Assembly: GCF_011777505.1 (NCBI RefSeq)
Contig: NZ_JAATJT010000001.1
Span: 1,364,001 to 1,428,000, forward strand
Origin: Gaetbulibacter sp. S0825
GTDB taxonomy: Bacteria; Bacteroidota; Bacteroidia; Flavobacteriales; Flavobacteriaceae
Reading direction: 5' to 3'
Length of the DNA: 64,000 nt
Shown here: piece by piece, positions 35,603 to 44,326 of the stretch
How the letters are laid out: every line of letters begins with the position of its first letter
Numbering within the stretch: position 1 is the stretch's first letter
Notes under the pieces: model-generated
Database searches by the model: none
Seen by the model: only the letters and a program-made list of their open reading frames with translations
What the model was told of the DNA's origin: nothing
Position numbers and translations under genes: made by a program

Positions 35603-35995
35603 TTAAAGCGTCAACATCCAATTGCGTTGAAGCTTCCTGAACATTTTCAATTCTCTTCTTAGTATAGGTAGAAAATCTTTTCCGTTACTATTACACTTTT
35701 CTAAGCGCTTACAGTTTTTATAGAGCATTTTGGTTAAACGCTCAACGCTTTCGGCGTGTTTTTGTTTTCTATCTCTGTAATGTTCAATTTCAGCTTTAAT
35801 TATTTCAGGACCTAATAATTCTGATTGCTGAACGATATCACCAGAAAAATACACATTTTCGTCTTCTGTGCCATCAGTTTTTAAATTAGATAAGTCATAA
35901 TTTAAATAATGGGATATTTTTCGTGTTAACGAAAAGATTTCCAATGCCTTAGTGTAAATAGGCGAATTGTATAGGTGCGATGGTGTAGTATACAT
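35603..35995 (-). CDS. hypothetical helical protein, 130 aa
   Basis: A soluble, mostly helical protein starting MYTTPSHLYNSPIYTKALEIFSLTRKISHYLNYDL. The pattern of an N-terminal helix with FSLTRKI, a middle acidic loop (GTEDENVYFSG) and long amphipathic helices (EIIKAEIEHYRDRKQKHAESVERL) recalls the four-helix-bundle 'S23-like' proteins, but this is tentative. The stop codon abuts the sigma factor stop directly (TAATTA). Function unknown. Confidence 0.7.
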   Translation of the reverse strand: MYTTPSHLYNSPIYTKALEIFSLTRKISHYLNYDLSNLKTDGTEDENVYFSGDIVQQSELLGPEIIKAEIEHYRDRKQKHAESVERLTKMLYKNCKRLEKCNSNGKDFLPILRRELKMFRKLQRNWMLTL

Positions 35996-36113
35996 TATTT
36001 TCTAGCAATTACTCAAAATTACTTCGAAAACTAAATATGTTGTATTTAAAAATTAAGTTAAAATATCGATTTTAATTTAAATATTAATATATTTATTTTT
36101 TAAACTTTAAAAT

Positions 36114-36557
36114 ATGAAGCTAGATTCACTTAATTGGAACATATTAAAGTGTTTACAGGAAAATTCACGACAATCTAATACTGCTATTGCTAAAAAAGTA
36201 GGTATATCGTCACCTGCAGTTGCTGAGCGTATTAGAAAAATGGAAGATGGAGGCGTAATTAATGGTTATTATGCCAAACTATCATATAAAGAAACTGGAC
36301 ACCAACTAAAGGCAATCATCACTTTAAGAGCGTTTATGGGACGCTTAAAACCATTTTTAGAAAAAGTAAAATCCTTTGAAGAAGTGGTGAATTGTTTTCG
36401 TATAACTGGTAATGAAAACATTGTTCTAGAAGTTGTGTTGAGAAACCAACAACATCTAGAACAATTTATAGACCAACTTATAACCTATGGTGAAACTAAA
36501 ACACAAATTGTTTTATCTGATGTGATTGAAAATAATCCTATAAAACGACCAATTTAA
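36114..36557 (+). CDS. Lrp/AsnC family transcriptional regulator
   Basis: A 147-residue regulator: N-terminal HTH (LDSLNWNILKCLQENSRQSNTAIAKKVGISSPAVAERIRKMEDGGVI in outline) and a C-terminal RAM/ligand-sensing domain (KAIITLRAF, VVNCFRITGNENIVLEV). Lrp-type proteins usually sense amino acids. Convergent with the amidohydrolase-peptidase pair, with overlapping stops. Its 5' flank (35996-36113) is AT-rich and is shared with the divergent hypothetical gene. Confidence 0.92.
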   Translation: MKLDSLNWNILKCLQENSRQSNTAIAKKVGISSPAVAERIRKMEDGGVINGYYAKLSYKETGHQLKAIITLRAFMGRLKPFLEKVKSFEEVVNCFRITGNENIVLEVVLRNQQHLEQFIDQLITYGETKTQIVLSDVIENNPIKRPI

Positions 36558-38107
36558 TTTTTAATCCCAGGTTGTTTTAATGTCCAATTCGTTTTTGCTT
36601 TTTCAGCATCTACTATAGCTTTTACATCTGCTAATAGTCTTTTTGCATCGTAAATAATACCGTCTTTAATGGTGTATTTTACGCCGCCAACTCTAACAAC
36701 TTCATTATCTTCGGTAAGTTTTATTGCTCCAGTACCGTAAAGGACTTTTAAGTTTACTAACGGATTTTCTTCTACAATTACAAAATCGGCAAGCTTACCA
36801 ATTTGAACAGAGCCAATCTTATCATCCCAACCTAAAGCTTCAGCACCATTTAATGTTGCTGCTCTAATAACTTCTAAAGGATGAAAACCTGCTTCGCGCA
36901 ATAGTTCTAATTCACGAGGATATGCGAAACCATACAACTGATAGATAAAGCCAGAGTCTGTACCAACAGTGACACGTCCACCTCTGTTTTTATATTCATT
37001 TATAAACGTCATCCATAATTGGTAGTTCTTTTTCCATGCAACTTCTTGCTCTGTTCCCCAATAATGCCAATAGCTTCCGTGACTTATTTTGCTAGGTTCG
37101 TAAAATTTCCAAAGAGAAGGTAAAGTGTAAGTTTCATGCCATTCTGCACGACGAGCACGTTGTAAATCTCTACTTGCTTCATAAATATTAAATGTTGGGT
37201 CGAGTGTAAAGTCCAACTCTAACAATTCGTTCATGACATTATTCCAGTGTTCAGAATAAGGTTCAGCCGCTTGTTGCCACAATTTACCAGCTTCTTCAAA
37301 ACGGTGTTGTTCGTTTTGGTAATTATAATCTAAAGGATAGTTTTGAACTGTTCTGTCATTAAACAACGCTTCAGGTAAACCATACCAATGTTCCATAGAG
37401 GTCATTCCTGCTCTAGCTGAATGAAGTACATTCCATCTTGCTACACTTAACTGTGCATGATGCGCAGTTGAACGAAGACCTAATTTTTTATTCTCATCTA
37501 AAGCTGCAGTCATAATATCTGGTTCGGCTCCAAAAAACTTGATACCATCAGCACCATTTTTTGCATTTTGACGCACCCATTCTCTAGCCATTTCAGGTGT
37601 ACTTATAGGTTTTTTACTACCTGAGCCGAAGCCTGTATATTCAAAAATCCTAGGTGCTACAATTTCGTTGGCAGCACTTTGACGTTTCAATTCAATAGCA
37701 TTTCGTCCGCTAGGTTGTCTTACGGTCGTAATACCATGAGCCATCCAAAGTTTAAAAACGTATTCAGGATTAGCTCCTTGAGCACCACCACCAATATGAC
37801 CATGCATATCAACAAACCCAGGCAACAAATACATGCCATTAGCATCTAGTTCTTTACCGCCAGCTTTTAACTTAGGTCGTCTTGTCTCATCTATTGGAAC
37901 ACCGTCGTAACCAACAATTTGCATGTTGACAATTTTATTATTCTCCACTATAATATCCATTGGACCTCTAGGAGGTGAACCATCGCCATTAATGAGCGTT
38001 ACACCACGAATTATTAGTTGCGAATGTGGTCCGTCACCAAGATATTTATCTTGAGCGAATCCGTTTAAAACAAATAGTAGCGAGAATAAGATGGTTAGTT
38101 TTTTCAT
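36554..38107 (-). CDS. exported amidohydrolase
   Basis: A 517-residue amidohydrolase-superfamily protein with a signal peptide (NGFAQ). Metal ligands: HxH in FVDMHGHIGG (about residue 100), Lys in NGADGIKFFGAE, His in STAHHAQLSV, and Asp in VGTDSGFIYQLYG. The C-terminal cap DFVIVEENPLVN is typical of the imidazolonepropionase-like branch, many of which are prolidases or Xaa-Arg peptidases. It lies 14 nt after a secreted M14 peptidase gene, so joint peptide degradation in the periplasm is likely. Confidence 0.88.
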   Translation of the reverse strand: MKKLTILFSLLFVLNGFAQDKYLGDGPHSQLIIRGVTLINGDGSPPRGPMDIIVENNKIVNMQIVGYDGVPIDETRRPKLKAGGKELDANGMYLLPGFVDMHGHIGGGAQGANPEYVFKLWMAHGITTVRQPSGRNAIELKRQSAANEIVAPRIFEYTGFGSGSKKPISTPEMAREWVRQNAKNGADGIKFFGAEPDIMTAALDENKKLGLRSTAHHAQLSVARWNVLHSARAGMTSMEHWYGLPEALFNDRTVQNYPLDYNYQNEQHRFEEAGKLWQQAAEPYSEHWNNVMNELLELDFTLDPTFNIYEASRDLQRARRAEWHETYTLPSLWKFYEPSKISHGSYWHYWGTEQEVAWKKNYQLWMTFINEYKNRGGRVTVGTDSGFIYQLYGFAYPRELELLREAGFHPLEVIRAATLNGAEALGWDDKIGSVQIGKLADFVIVEENPLVNLKVLYGTGAIKLTEDNEVVRVGGVKYTIKDGIIYDAKRLLADVKAIVDAEKAKTNWTLKQPGIKN

Positions 38108-38121
38108 TATATAAGTTTATT

Positions 38122-40671
38122 TTAATTTCTCTCCGTTGGAACAGATATCTTATTACCAAGGAATAATGCGTTTAAAAATAATTTGTTGGTTCCATACCAA
38201 GCACCTCTAAAATTAGGGTTATCGGCAAACATTACTACACGTCCACGCCCTAATGGACTAACAATTAATGATGCAGAAGGTTTTAAGTAAGTGTTTAAGT
38301 TAGTATCTGAAATATACCCATCAATATGTGGATTTTTTGTGTATTTGGCGACGGTGCTATATTGGCTTTTACTAGGTGCAATAAAGACATTATTGTTTTT
38401 ATAAACAGGTAGAGTTTTTGAGCGATATCCAAACCCTAAAGGATGTGTTAAGTCTAGGTCTACTTCAAAAATTGAACCTCCTAAACGTTCTCTACCCATA
38501 TTTTCGCCTGCGTCGACATAAGGTTTTCTTTCAACTGCTTTTGGTTTTTCGTCTTTTTTTGGTTTTGGCTTTTTGGTAAGTTCTTCTTTTACCAGTTTTC
38601 TATCAATTGCCCATTTTGAACCACCAGCAATGGTAATAAGTGTATTGCCTTTAGAAGTCCAATCTTTTAGTTTTTGTCTTTGTATAGAATCTAATGCGCT
38701 ATAACTTCCAGATACCATAACTAAGGTATTGTACTTACCTAGATTTGCACCTCTAAAACTTCTCATTTGAATTTTAGTTATTGGCATATGCACACGTGTG
38801 TCTAGCAAATGCCAAACTTCTCCAGCTTCAGTAGAACTTACACCGTCACCAATAAGCATCGCAGCTTTAGGTTTTTTTAAAGCTCTAAAATTGTTGCTCC
38901 CTAAATCTATTCCTGTTAAGCTATAACCACTATCTGTTGTGTACATTGGTACATTATATTTTGATTGTGCGTCAGAAACAATTTTATACACTTCCTGACT
39001 GGATTTTTTTTGTTTACTTACAGGCACTAGAAGTGTACCATAATTGAAACTTTTATTACCACTTGAGGTTTTTATTGAAAATGGTTTAAATGCAGAAGCA
39101 ACAGTTAGCCCTTTAGATTGCATATAATATAATGCAGCTGGCGCATTGTAATCGTCATAATCAATAATGTAAGCGTAGTCAGCTGGTTGTACTTTTGCAA
39201 CAGTTACTATGTTGTTTTCTGGAGTAACTTTTGTCCCTAAATTAGCACTTTTCAACCCACGATAGTCCATGTTGTAGAAATTGGCAACACTCCAAGCCGA
39301 AGCATCATAAAATACACTATCTCTATACTTGTTATAAGTTTCAAACATAGTTTGAACCATTCTATGTTGTGGTTGCTTTAACGGTACTGTGTATTTACCG
39401 CCGTTTTTGTAAACTTTTATTTTATGTTTCAGTAAATAATCAACAAATGCTTTGTTTCTATTCATATCATAAGCATCACCAAACTCATAAGCTGAGAATC
39501 CTGTTGGTGCTTTTTTTGTCATTGCAGATTTAAAGAATTTTTGCTGATATTCTCTCAAATATGCTTTGTTTTCAACTGCTGCTTTTATAGTCGCAATTCC
39601 AGAAACATATTGGTTTCTAATTGTAAAAGCGAAAGTCATTTTTCCGTAATCTGTATCTTGAATATGACCTCTAGAGCTTGCTTGTTCAAATAATAATGCT
39701 AAACCACCTTGTAAATCTGGATACGAACTTCCATAGCCTGGATATGTGCCATCAAAAGATTCTTTAGTGTAGTAAAATGACCCTATTTCATCTAAGGCAC
39801 TAGCAAAATAAGGCGCGAACATATTGTTTAGGTCTTCATAATTTTCTTTTGGCATGATTGGGTCTTGAGAACCAATAGGTTTCATAGGTTCAAAAAAGTG
39901 ATTGCTATTTGTTCCCATTTCGTGGAAATCGGTCACTACATTTGGATACCATTGATGATACCATTTTAGTTTTCCTTGACTTTCTGGATGCACAGCTAAT
40001 AACCAATCTCTGTTTAAATCGAACCAATAATGATTTGTTCTGCCTCTTGGCCATGCTTCATTATGTTCGGCATCAGAACCATCTGATACCAATGATTTTG
40101 CTTGAAACTGATTTGCCCATTGTGTATGTCTATCTCTTCCATCAGGATTAATTGTTGGGTCAATAAAAATGACAGAATTGTTCAAGTAATTGGTTACTTC
40201 AGGATTATTTGAAGCCACTAAAGTGTAGGCTGTGAGTAAAGCAGCTTCAGAACTTGAAGGCTCATTACCATGAACATTATAACCTAACTGAATAAATACA
40301 GGAACATCATTATAATTTGTTGGTGACTGATTAGGGTCTACAAATTTTAAGTGTTCAGATTTTATTGATTCTAAATTGTTAAGGTTTTCAGGAGTAGAAA
40401 CATGTAACATAACTAGCTTACGTCTTTCATGAGTGTATCCATAAACTTCTATTTTAGCACGATTAGATACTTCAGCTAGTTTGTAGAAATAAGCCACAAT
40501 TTGATCATGTCGTGTATGTTGTTTTCCAATGGGATAACCTAAGAATTCTTCAGGTGTTGGAATATTAGAATCAAAAGGAGCTTTGTCTTTAAAAAAGTAA
40601 TCTTGAGCTAATGCAGGACTTACCATAAGTGTAGCAAACATTATGGCAAAAACGAATTTTGTTAATTTCAT
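38122..40671 (-). CDS. exported M14 family zinc carboxypeptidase
   Basis: An 849-residue protein with a signal peptide (SPALAQ). The M14 catalytic domain occupies about residues 30-400: zinc-binding NVHGNE (HxxE), DPTINPDGRDRH, the third zinc His in the VTDFHEMGTNS region, and ALLFEQASSRG near the catalytic Glu. The C-terminal half (about 420-849) has a glutamine-amidotransferase-like or DUF-type fold often attached to M14 proteins of Bacteroidota (LIGDGVSSTEAGEVWHLLDT). Operon leader for the amidohydrolase. Confidence 0.9.
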   Translation of the reverse strand: MKLTKFVFAIMFATLMVSPALAQDYFFKDKAPFDSNIPTPEEFLGYPIGKQHTRHDQIVAYFYKLAEVSNRAKIEVYGYTHERRKLVMLHVSTPENLNNLESIKSEHLKFVDPNQSPTNYNDVPVFIQLGYNVHGNEPSSSEAALLTAYTLVASNNPEVTNYLNNSVIFIDPTINPDGRDRHTQWANQFQAKSLVSDGSDAEHNEAWPRGRTNHYWFDLNRDWLLAVHPESQGKLKWYHQWYPNVVTDFHEMGTNSNHFFEPMKPIGSQDPIMPKENYEDLNNMFAPYFASALDEIGSFYYTKESFDGTYPGYGSSYPDLQGGLALLFEQASSRGHIQDTDYGKMTFAFTIRNQYVSGIATIKAAVENKAYLREYQQKFFKSAMTKKAPTGFSAYEFGDAYDMNRNKAFVDYLLKHKIKVYKNGGKYTVPLKQPQHRMVQTMFETYNKYRDSVFYDASAWSVANFYNMDYRGLKSANLGTKVTPENNIVTVAKVQPADYAYIIDYDDYNAPAALYYMQSKGLTVASAFKPFSIKTSSGNKSFNYGTLLVPVSKQKKSSQEVYKIVSDAQSKYNVPMYTTDSGYSLTGIDLGSNNFRALKKPKAAMLIGDGVSSTEAGEVWHLLDTRVHMPITKIQMRSFRGANLGKYNTLVMVSGSYSALDSIQRQKLKDWTSKGNTLITIAGGSKWAIDRKLVKEELTKKPKPKKDEKPKAVERKPYVDAGENMGRERLGGSIFEVDLDLTHPLGFGYRSKTLPVYKNNNVFIAPSKSQYSTVAKYTKNPHIDGYISDTNLNTYLKPSASLIVSPLGRGRVVMFADNPNFRGAWYGTNKLFLNALFLGNKISVPTERN

Positions 40672-40756
40672 TTGTGGTTGGTTTGAAAATGAAATCTAAA
40701 AATAAGGAATTATGGGTTTCTTTTACAATTACATGAAATTTTTAACACATTTAAGG

Positions 40757-41500
40757 TTAATCAATAACTAAATGCGGAACATTATCTACATTCCAATCGA
40801 TTACTAATCCTCCAGCTAGTTGTTGTGCTACCTCTTTACCATATAAAAATTCGCATAAGTACAAAGCAGCTTCAAAACTTTTGGCACCACCTGCTGATGT
40901 AATATACTTATCATCGTGCACAAAAAGAACGTCTTTACGAATGTCTAGATTTGGAAACATCTCACGCATTTTATCTATATCACTCGGAAAAGTGGTTGAG
41001 ACAACATTGTCAAGCAATTTAGCTTTTGCCAATACAAAAGCACCATCGCAATGTGAGGTTATAAATTTAGCGTCTTTATCTACTTGTTTTACAAAATTTA
41101 TCATGGCTTCGTCTTCAAGGTCTTTGCCTAAATGGTTTTCAGCACTTGGTACTACTAGTATGTCTATTTGTGGTAATTCATCTTCTAAGTAATTGAAATC
41201 TGGGAGAATACGCATACCTTCAAAAGTTGTTATAGCGTCATCGGTGTTAGCTACTGTAAATACATTCATAGGTTTAATGCCTTCTCTAAAAATAGTATGC
41301 TGAAAAATATCGAAAGGAGCGGTAAGCTCTGTGTTATACGTGCCATCCATTATTAAGAAGGCAACGTTATATCTGTTGGGTTCTAGTTTAGGGAACTGTT
41401 TTTCAGTTTTAGTTTCTACTTCTTCTTTGGTTGTTTTTGAGTTATTTTTGCAGCTTATAATTGAAGCTGTTAGAAAAATAATAAAAAGTATTTTTTTCAT
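40757..41500 (-). CDS. DJ-1/PfpI family lipoprotein
   Basis: A 247-residue lipoprotein (lipobox IISC, Cys17) with a DJ-1/PfpI glutamine-amidotransferase-like fold: NVAFLIMDGTYNTELTAPFDIF (with the conserved acidic residue in MDG..NTE), the nucleophile elbow FITSHCDGAFVLAKA (Cys), and YITSAGGAKSFEAALYL. In the AraC-type-regulator branch this domain is fused to an HTH; here it stands alone and is exported. Enzymatic role unknown. Single gene between M14 and VOC/MFS genes. Confidence 0.85.
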   Translation of the reverse strand: MKKILFIIFLTASIISCKNNSKTTKEEVETKTEKQFPKLEPNRYNVAFLIMDGTYNTELTAPFDIFQHTIFREGIKPMNVFTVANTDDAITTFEGMRILPDFNYLEDELPQIDILVVPSAENHLGKDLEDEAMINFVKQVDKDAKFITSHCDGAFVLAKAKLLDNVVSTTFPSDIDKMREMFPNLDIRKDVLFVHDDKYITSAGGAKSFEAALYLCEFLYGKEVAQQLAGGLVIDWNVDNVPHLVID

Positions 41501-41544
41501 GTGTTTATATTTATTGCTTTTTTATTGTCACATGCGACATCCAT

Positions 41545-41922
41545 TTAATTAATTCTCCAAGGTGGATTTTTTCTGTTTTTGCCAGCATGATATAAAATGA
41601 TATGGTTGCCATCAGGGTCGTTTAAATGTGCTTCACGCCATAGCCAAGTTGTATCTTCTGGATTGCTTATAAAGGTAATTCCTTTTTGCTTTAAATCAGA
41701 AACAAGTTTATCTAAATTTTCATCTTCAAAGTATAAGGTGATTCCATTTTCCTCTGGTAATTTGTCTACTTTATGAATTGAAAAGGTAGAGTCGCCTTCT
41801 GGACATTCAAAACGCACATAACGTGGTAAGGCATTGACAATGAGATTTAAACCTAAGGTTTTATAAAACGATGACGATTTTTCAACATCTAAAGATGGAA
41901 TGGTTATTTGATTCAAATTCAT
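41545..41922 (-). CDS. VOC/glyoxalase family protein
   Basis: A 125-residue protein with the paired beta-alpha-beta-beta-beta modules of the vicinal-oxygen-chelate fold: IPSLDVEKSSSFYKTLGLNLIV, then ITLYFEDENLDKLVSDLKQKGITF and HLNDPDGNHIILYHAGKNR. The metal-ligand positions are only partly recognisable, so whether it acts as an enzyme or a binding protein is open. Its start overlaps the MFS transporter stop by 4 nt, so the pair is co-translated. Confidence 0.85.
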   Translation of the reverse strand: MNLNQITIPSLDVEKSSSFYKTLGLNLIVNALPRYVRFECPEGDSTFSIHKVDKLPEENGITLYFEDENLDKLVSDLKQKGITFISNPEDTTWLWREAHLNDPDGNHIILYHAGKNRKNPPWRIN

Positions 41923-43127
41923 TTTACTTTACTTGTCTTTAAAGATTGTTTTAATATAAAAAATAGAAATACACAGAGTCCTGCTATAAGTGAAATTATA
42001 TACCAAGTATTGTCAAACCCTACATTGTCTACCATTCGCATTCCTAAATTATGACCGAATATATGTGCTGTGGAAAAAGCGATACTATAAAGTGCCATAT
42101 ACTCGCCTTGATTTCCTTTTTTGGCACGTTTCATTGCAAAGGTATTCGAAAAAGGAAAGGCAATCATTTCTCCAACAGTCATTAGTATCATTCCAATTAC
42201 TAAAATACCAACCCATGAAGTCATGTTTAAAACAACAAAACTTAAACCAGTTAATATAGCACCAAAAAGCATTAATCCGCTTACAGAAAATCGACTATTC
42301 TCAAGCCATTTTATTAAAGGCATTTCAAAAACAAAAATTAAAAAGCCATTCATTCCTAATAATAATCCAATATCAATCTTAGTTAATTCATGTACGTCTT
42401 TATAATATAAAGGCATAGTAGAGAAATATTGTATAAATATTAGTGCAAAAAGCATCATACCTGCTAAAAATATAATGAATGGAATATCTCTGTAAGCTGA
42501 GTCTGGATTTTCGACCTTAATTTCGTCAAGAGTTTTAGATTTCTTTGGATTTAAAACATTTAGTAATACAATGGTTGCTAGCAAACAAGTAATTCCGTCC
42601 ACCCAAAATAATCCAGTATAGCTTACAGTAGAAATAATAATACCACCAATGGCTGGACCTGCAGAAAAACCAAGATTTATTGCTAATCTAATTAGCGTTA
42701 CACTTCGTGTTTTGTTTTCTGGTTTGCTATAAGCACTTAAAGCAACATACATTGCTGGTCGAAACATATCTGCCACAACCATCACTACAAAAATACCAAT
42801 ACAAAAGGAAGCAAATGTTGTTAAAAATTGTAAGCATATAAACATAATTCCTGTAAGCAATAAACTAGAAACCATGACTTTGTAATACCCAATTTTATCC
42901 GTTAATTTTCCTCCTAACCAAGCACCAGCAACTGCACCTAACCCAAATGCTGTCATAACCCAACCTACATCTTTAAGTGTGAAGTTTAAGTCTTCTGTTA
43001 GGTATAAAGAGAGAAATGGAATTACCATGGTTCCTGCTCTATTAATTAGTGTAATAAGCGAGAGCCACCAAACTTCTTTAGAGAGTCCTCTAAAAGTATT
43101 TAAGTAATTGTTGAACAGTGTTTTCAT
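41919..43127 (-). CDS. MFS transporter (MDR-like)
   Basis: A 402-residue inner-membrane protein with 12 TM helices. The loop 2-3 motif GAWLGGKLTDKIGYYKVMV is the MFS motif A, and helix 5 (GFSAGPAIGG) has the antiporter motif C pattern, pointing to drug/proton export. It is coupled to the VOC gene (ATGA overlap). Its leader contains a minus-strand hairpin followed by TTTTT, which could act as an attenuator. Confidence 0.88.
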   Translation of the reverse strand: MKTLFNNYLNTFRGLSKEVWWLSLITLINRAGTMVIPFLSLYLTEDLNFTLKDVGWVMTAFGLGAVAGAWLGGKLTDKIGYYKVMVSSLLLTGIMFICLQFLTTFASFCIGIFVVMVVADMFRPAMYVALSAYSKPENKTRSVTLIRLAINLGFSAGPAIGGIIISTVSYTGLFWVDGITCLLATIVLLNVLNPKKSKTLDEIKVENPDSAYRDIPFIIFLAGMMLFALIFIQYFSTMPLYYKDVHELTKIDIGLLLGMNGFLIFVFEMPLIKWLENSRFSVSGLMLFGAILTGLSFVVLNMTSWVGILVIGMILMTVGEMIAFPFSNTFAMKRAKKGNQGEYMALYSIAFSTAHIFGHNLGMRMVDNVGFDNTWYIISLIAGLCVFLFFILKQSLKTSKVK

Positions 43128-43147
43128 AATTTTGATTGGTATATAAA

Positions 43148-43176
43148 AGTAAAAAGTCCGACTTAACAGTCGGACC
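43148..43176 (-). terminator. intrinsic hairpin in the MFS gene leader
   Basis: On the minus strand GTCCGACT-GTTA-AGTCGGAC followed by TTTTTACTTTT: a perfect 8-bp stem 20 nt before the MFS start codon. It is either an attenuator of the MFS-VOC operon or the end of a short upstream transcript. Confidence 0.65.
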
Positions 43177-43220
43177 TTTATATATTGTAATATTTTATAT
43201 TTATATCATCGTAATATATG

Positions 43221-43248
43221 AAGTGTCCAACCACTAAGTCTATAAGTG
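43221..43248 (+). terminator. plus-strand hairpin with T tract, no gene upstream
   Basis: CCACT-N9-AGTGG followed by TTTTTT in the gap between two divergent genes. No plus-strand ORF precedes it. Confidence 0.5.
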
Positions 43249-43330
43249 GTTTTTTGAAGACAAATATTTACAATGACTCTCATTTTTTGTTTTTTAGTTA
43301 TTCAAAACTATGCAAAATATTCTTAAGTTG

Positions 43331-43338
43331 TATTTTTG
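43331..43338 (+). promoter_or_regulatory. -7 box TATTTTTG before the DUF1684 gene
   Basis: Exact TAnnTTTG match 17 nt before the start codon; no TTG at standard spacing. Confidence 0.55.
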
Positions 43339-43355
43339 TAATAGAAAATTTAAGT

Positions 43356-43958
43356 ATGAAAAAAATTAGTTGGTTATTTCTATTAGTAGTAACAATTGGT
43401 TGCTCACAACAAAAAAAACCTATACTTGGTGAGACTGAGTTTCAAAAAGAACAAAATGCAATGTTTAAAGATGCTTCAAAATCTCCTTTAAAAGATAAGG
43501 ATAGAGAAAATTTTGAGAGCTTAGATTTTTTTGAATATGATTCTACTTTTTTAGTGAAAGCAGAATTAAAGCGAACACCTGACACAGAGTTTTTTAATAT
43601 GAAAACTACCACAGATAGAGTATCTAAAGAACGTATTTATGGAATACTTACTTTTGAGATAAATGATAAAATATATAATCTAAATGTGTATCAAGGTGAA
43701 GAAAATATGCAAACAGAAGGTTTTGAAGATTATTTATTCTTGCCTTTTTTAGACGCAACCAATGGAGAAAGCACTTATGGAGGAGGGCGTTATATTGACT
43801 TAAGAATTCCTGAAGGTGATAGCATGGAAATCGATTTTAACTCAGCATATAACCCTTATTGTGTTTATAATGAAAAGTATTCTTGTCCAATAGTACCGCG
43901 CGTTAATTATTTACCAATTAAGATAGAAGCTGGAGTGAAAAACTATAAGAAAGACTAA
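43356..43958 (+). CDS. DUF1684 lipoprotein
   Basis: A 200-residue lipoprotein with the ATG at 43356 (MKKISWLF), lipobox TIGC (Cys16). The DUF1684 core is clear: FKDASKSPLKDKDRENFESLDFFEYD, YGGGRYIDL, FNSAYNPYCVYNEKYSCPIVPR and LPIKIEAGVKNY. The Asn-Pro-Tyr-Cys and Cys-Pro pair are family-wide and of unknown role. A longer frame upstream is ruled out because it would place the signal peptide internally. Stop overlaps the convergent crcB stop. Confidence 0.9.
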   Translation: MKKISWLFLLVVTIGCSQQKKPILGETEFQKEQNAMFKDASKSPLKDKDRENFESLDFFEYDSTFLVKAELKRTPDTEFFNMKTTTDRVSKERIYGILTFEINDKIYNLNVYQGEENMQTEGFEDYLFLPFLDATNGESTYGGGRYIDLRIPEGDSMEIDFNSAYNPYCVYNEKYSCPIVPRVNYLPIKIEAGVKNYKKD

Positions 43959-44326
43959 AAACTTTTTACTAGAAATAGTCCTAAAAACACAGCTAGAAAA
44001 CCAACAACGAAACTCCCAATAGTATAAAGTGCAAAACTAGTGAAATCACCAGCTTTTAAAAGTACATGGTTCTCGTAAGCAAAGGTTGAAAATGTGGTGA
44101 ATCCACCACAAAAACCAGTGGCGAGAAGCAATGTTTGATTTGAAGATAATGCATCATTTTTAGCAGCAAACCCAAGAATAATACCAATAAGTAAACTCCC
44201 TAAAATGTTTGCTGTGAAAGTTCCCCAAGGAATTCCTGTTTCGGTAGAATTCATATATTTTCCAATAACGTAGCGTAAAGTACTACCAAATCCACCTCCA
44301 ATAAAAACTAGTAAGAGCTGCTTCAT
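43955..44326 (-). CDS. crcB: fluoride channel FluC
   Basis: A 123-residue four-TM Fluc channel subunit, which works as a dual-topology dimer to export fluoride. Signatures: GGGFGSTLRYVIGKY near the N-terminus, WGTFTANILGSLLIG (Asn of the pore region), and GFCGGFTTFSTFAYE containing the phenylalanine-box and the central Na+ site. No fluoride riboswitch is upstream; the start abuts the upstream SRPBCC gene with no gap, so it is read as part of that transcript. Confidence 0.95.
   Translation of the reverse strand: MKQLLLVFIGGGFGSTLRYVIGKYMNSTETGIPWGTFTANILGSLLIGIILGFAAKNDALSSNQTLLLATGFCGGFTTFSTFAYENHVLLKAGDFTSFALYTIGSFVVGFLAVFLGLFLVKSF

Noticed and set aside
43218-43355. Longer start for the DUF1684 lipoprotein
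   Set aside because: It would place the signal peptide internally and span a terminator hairpin and the -7 box.
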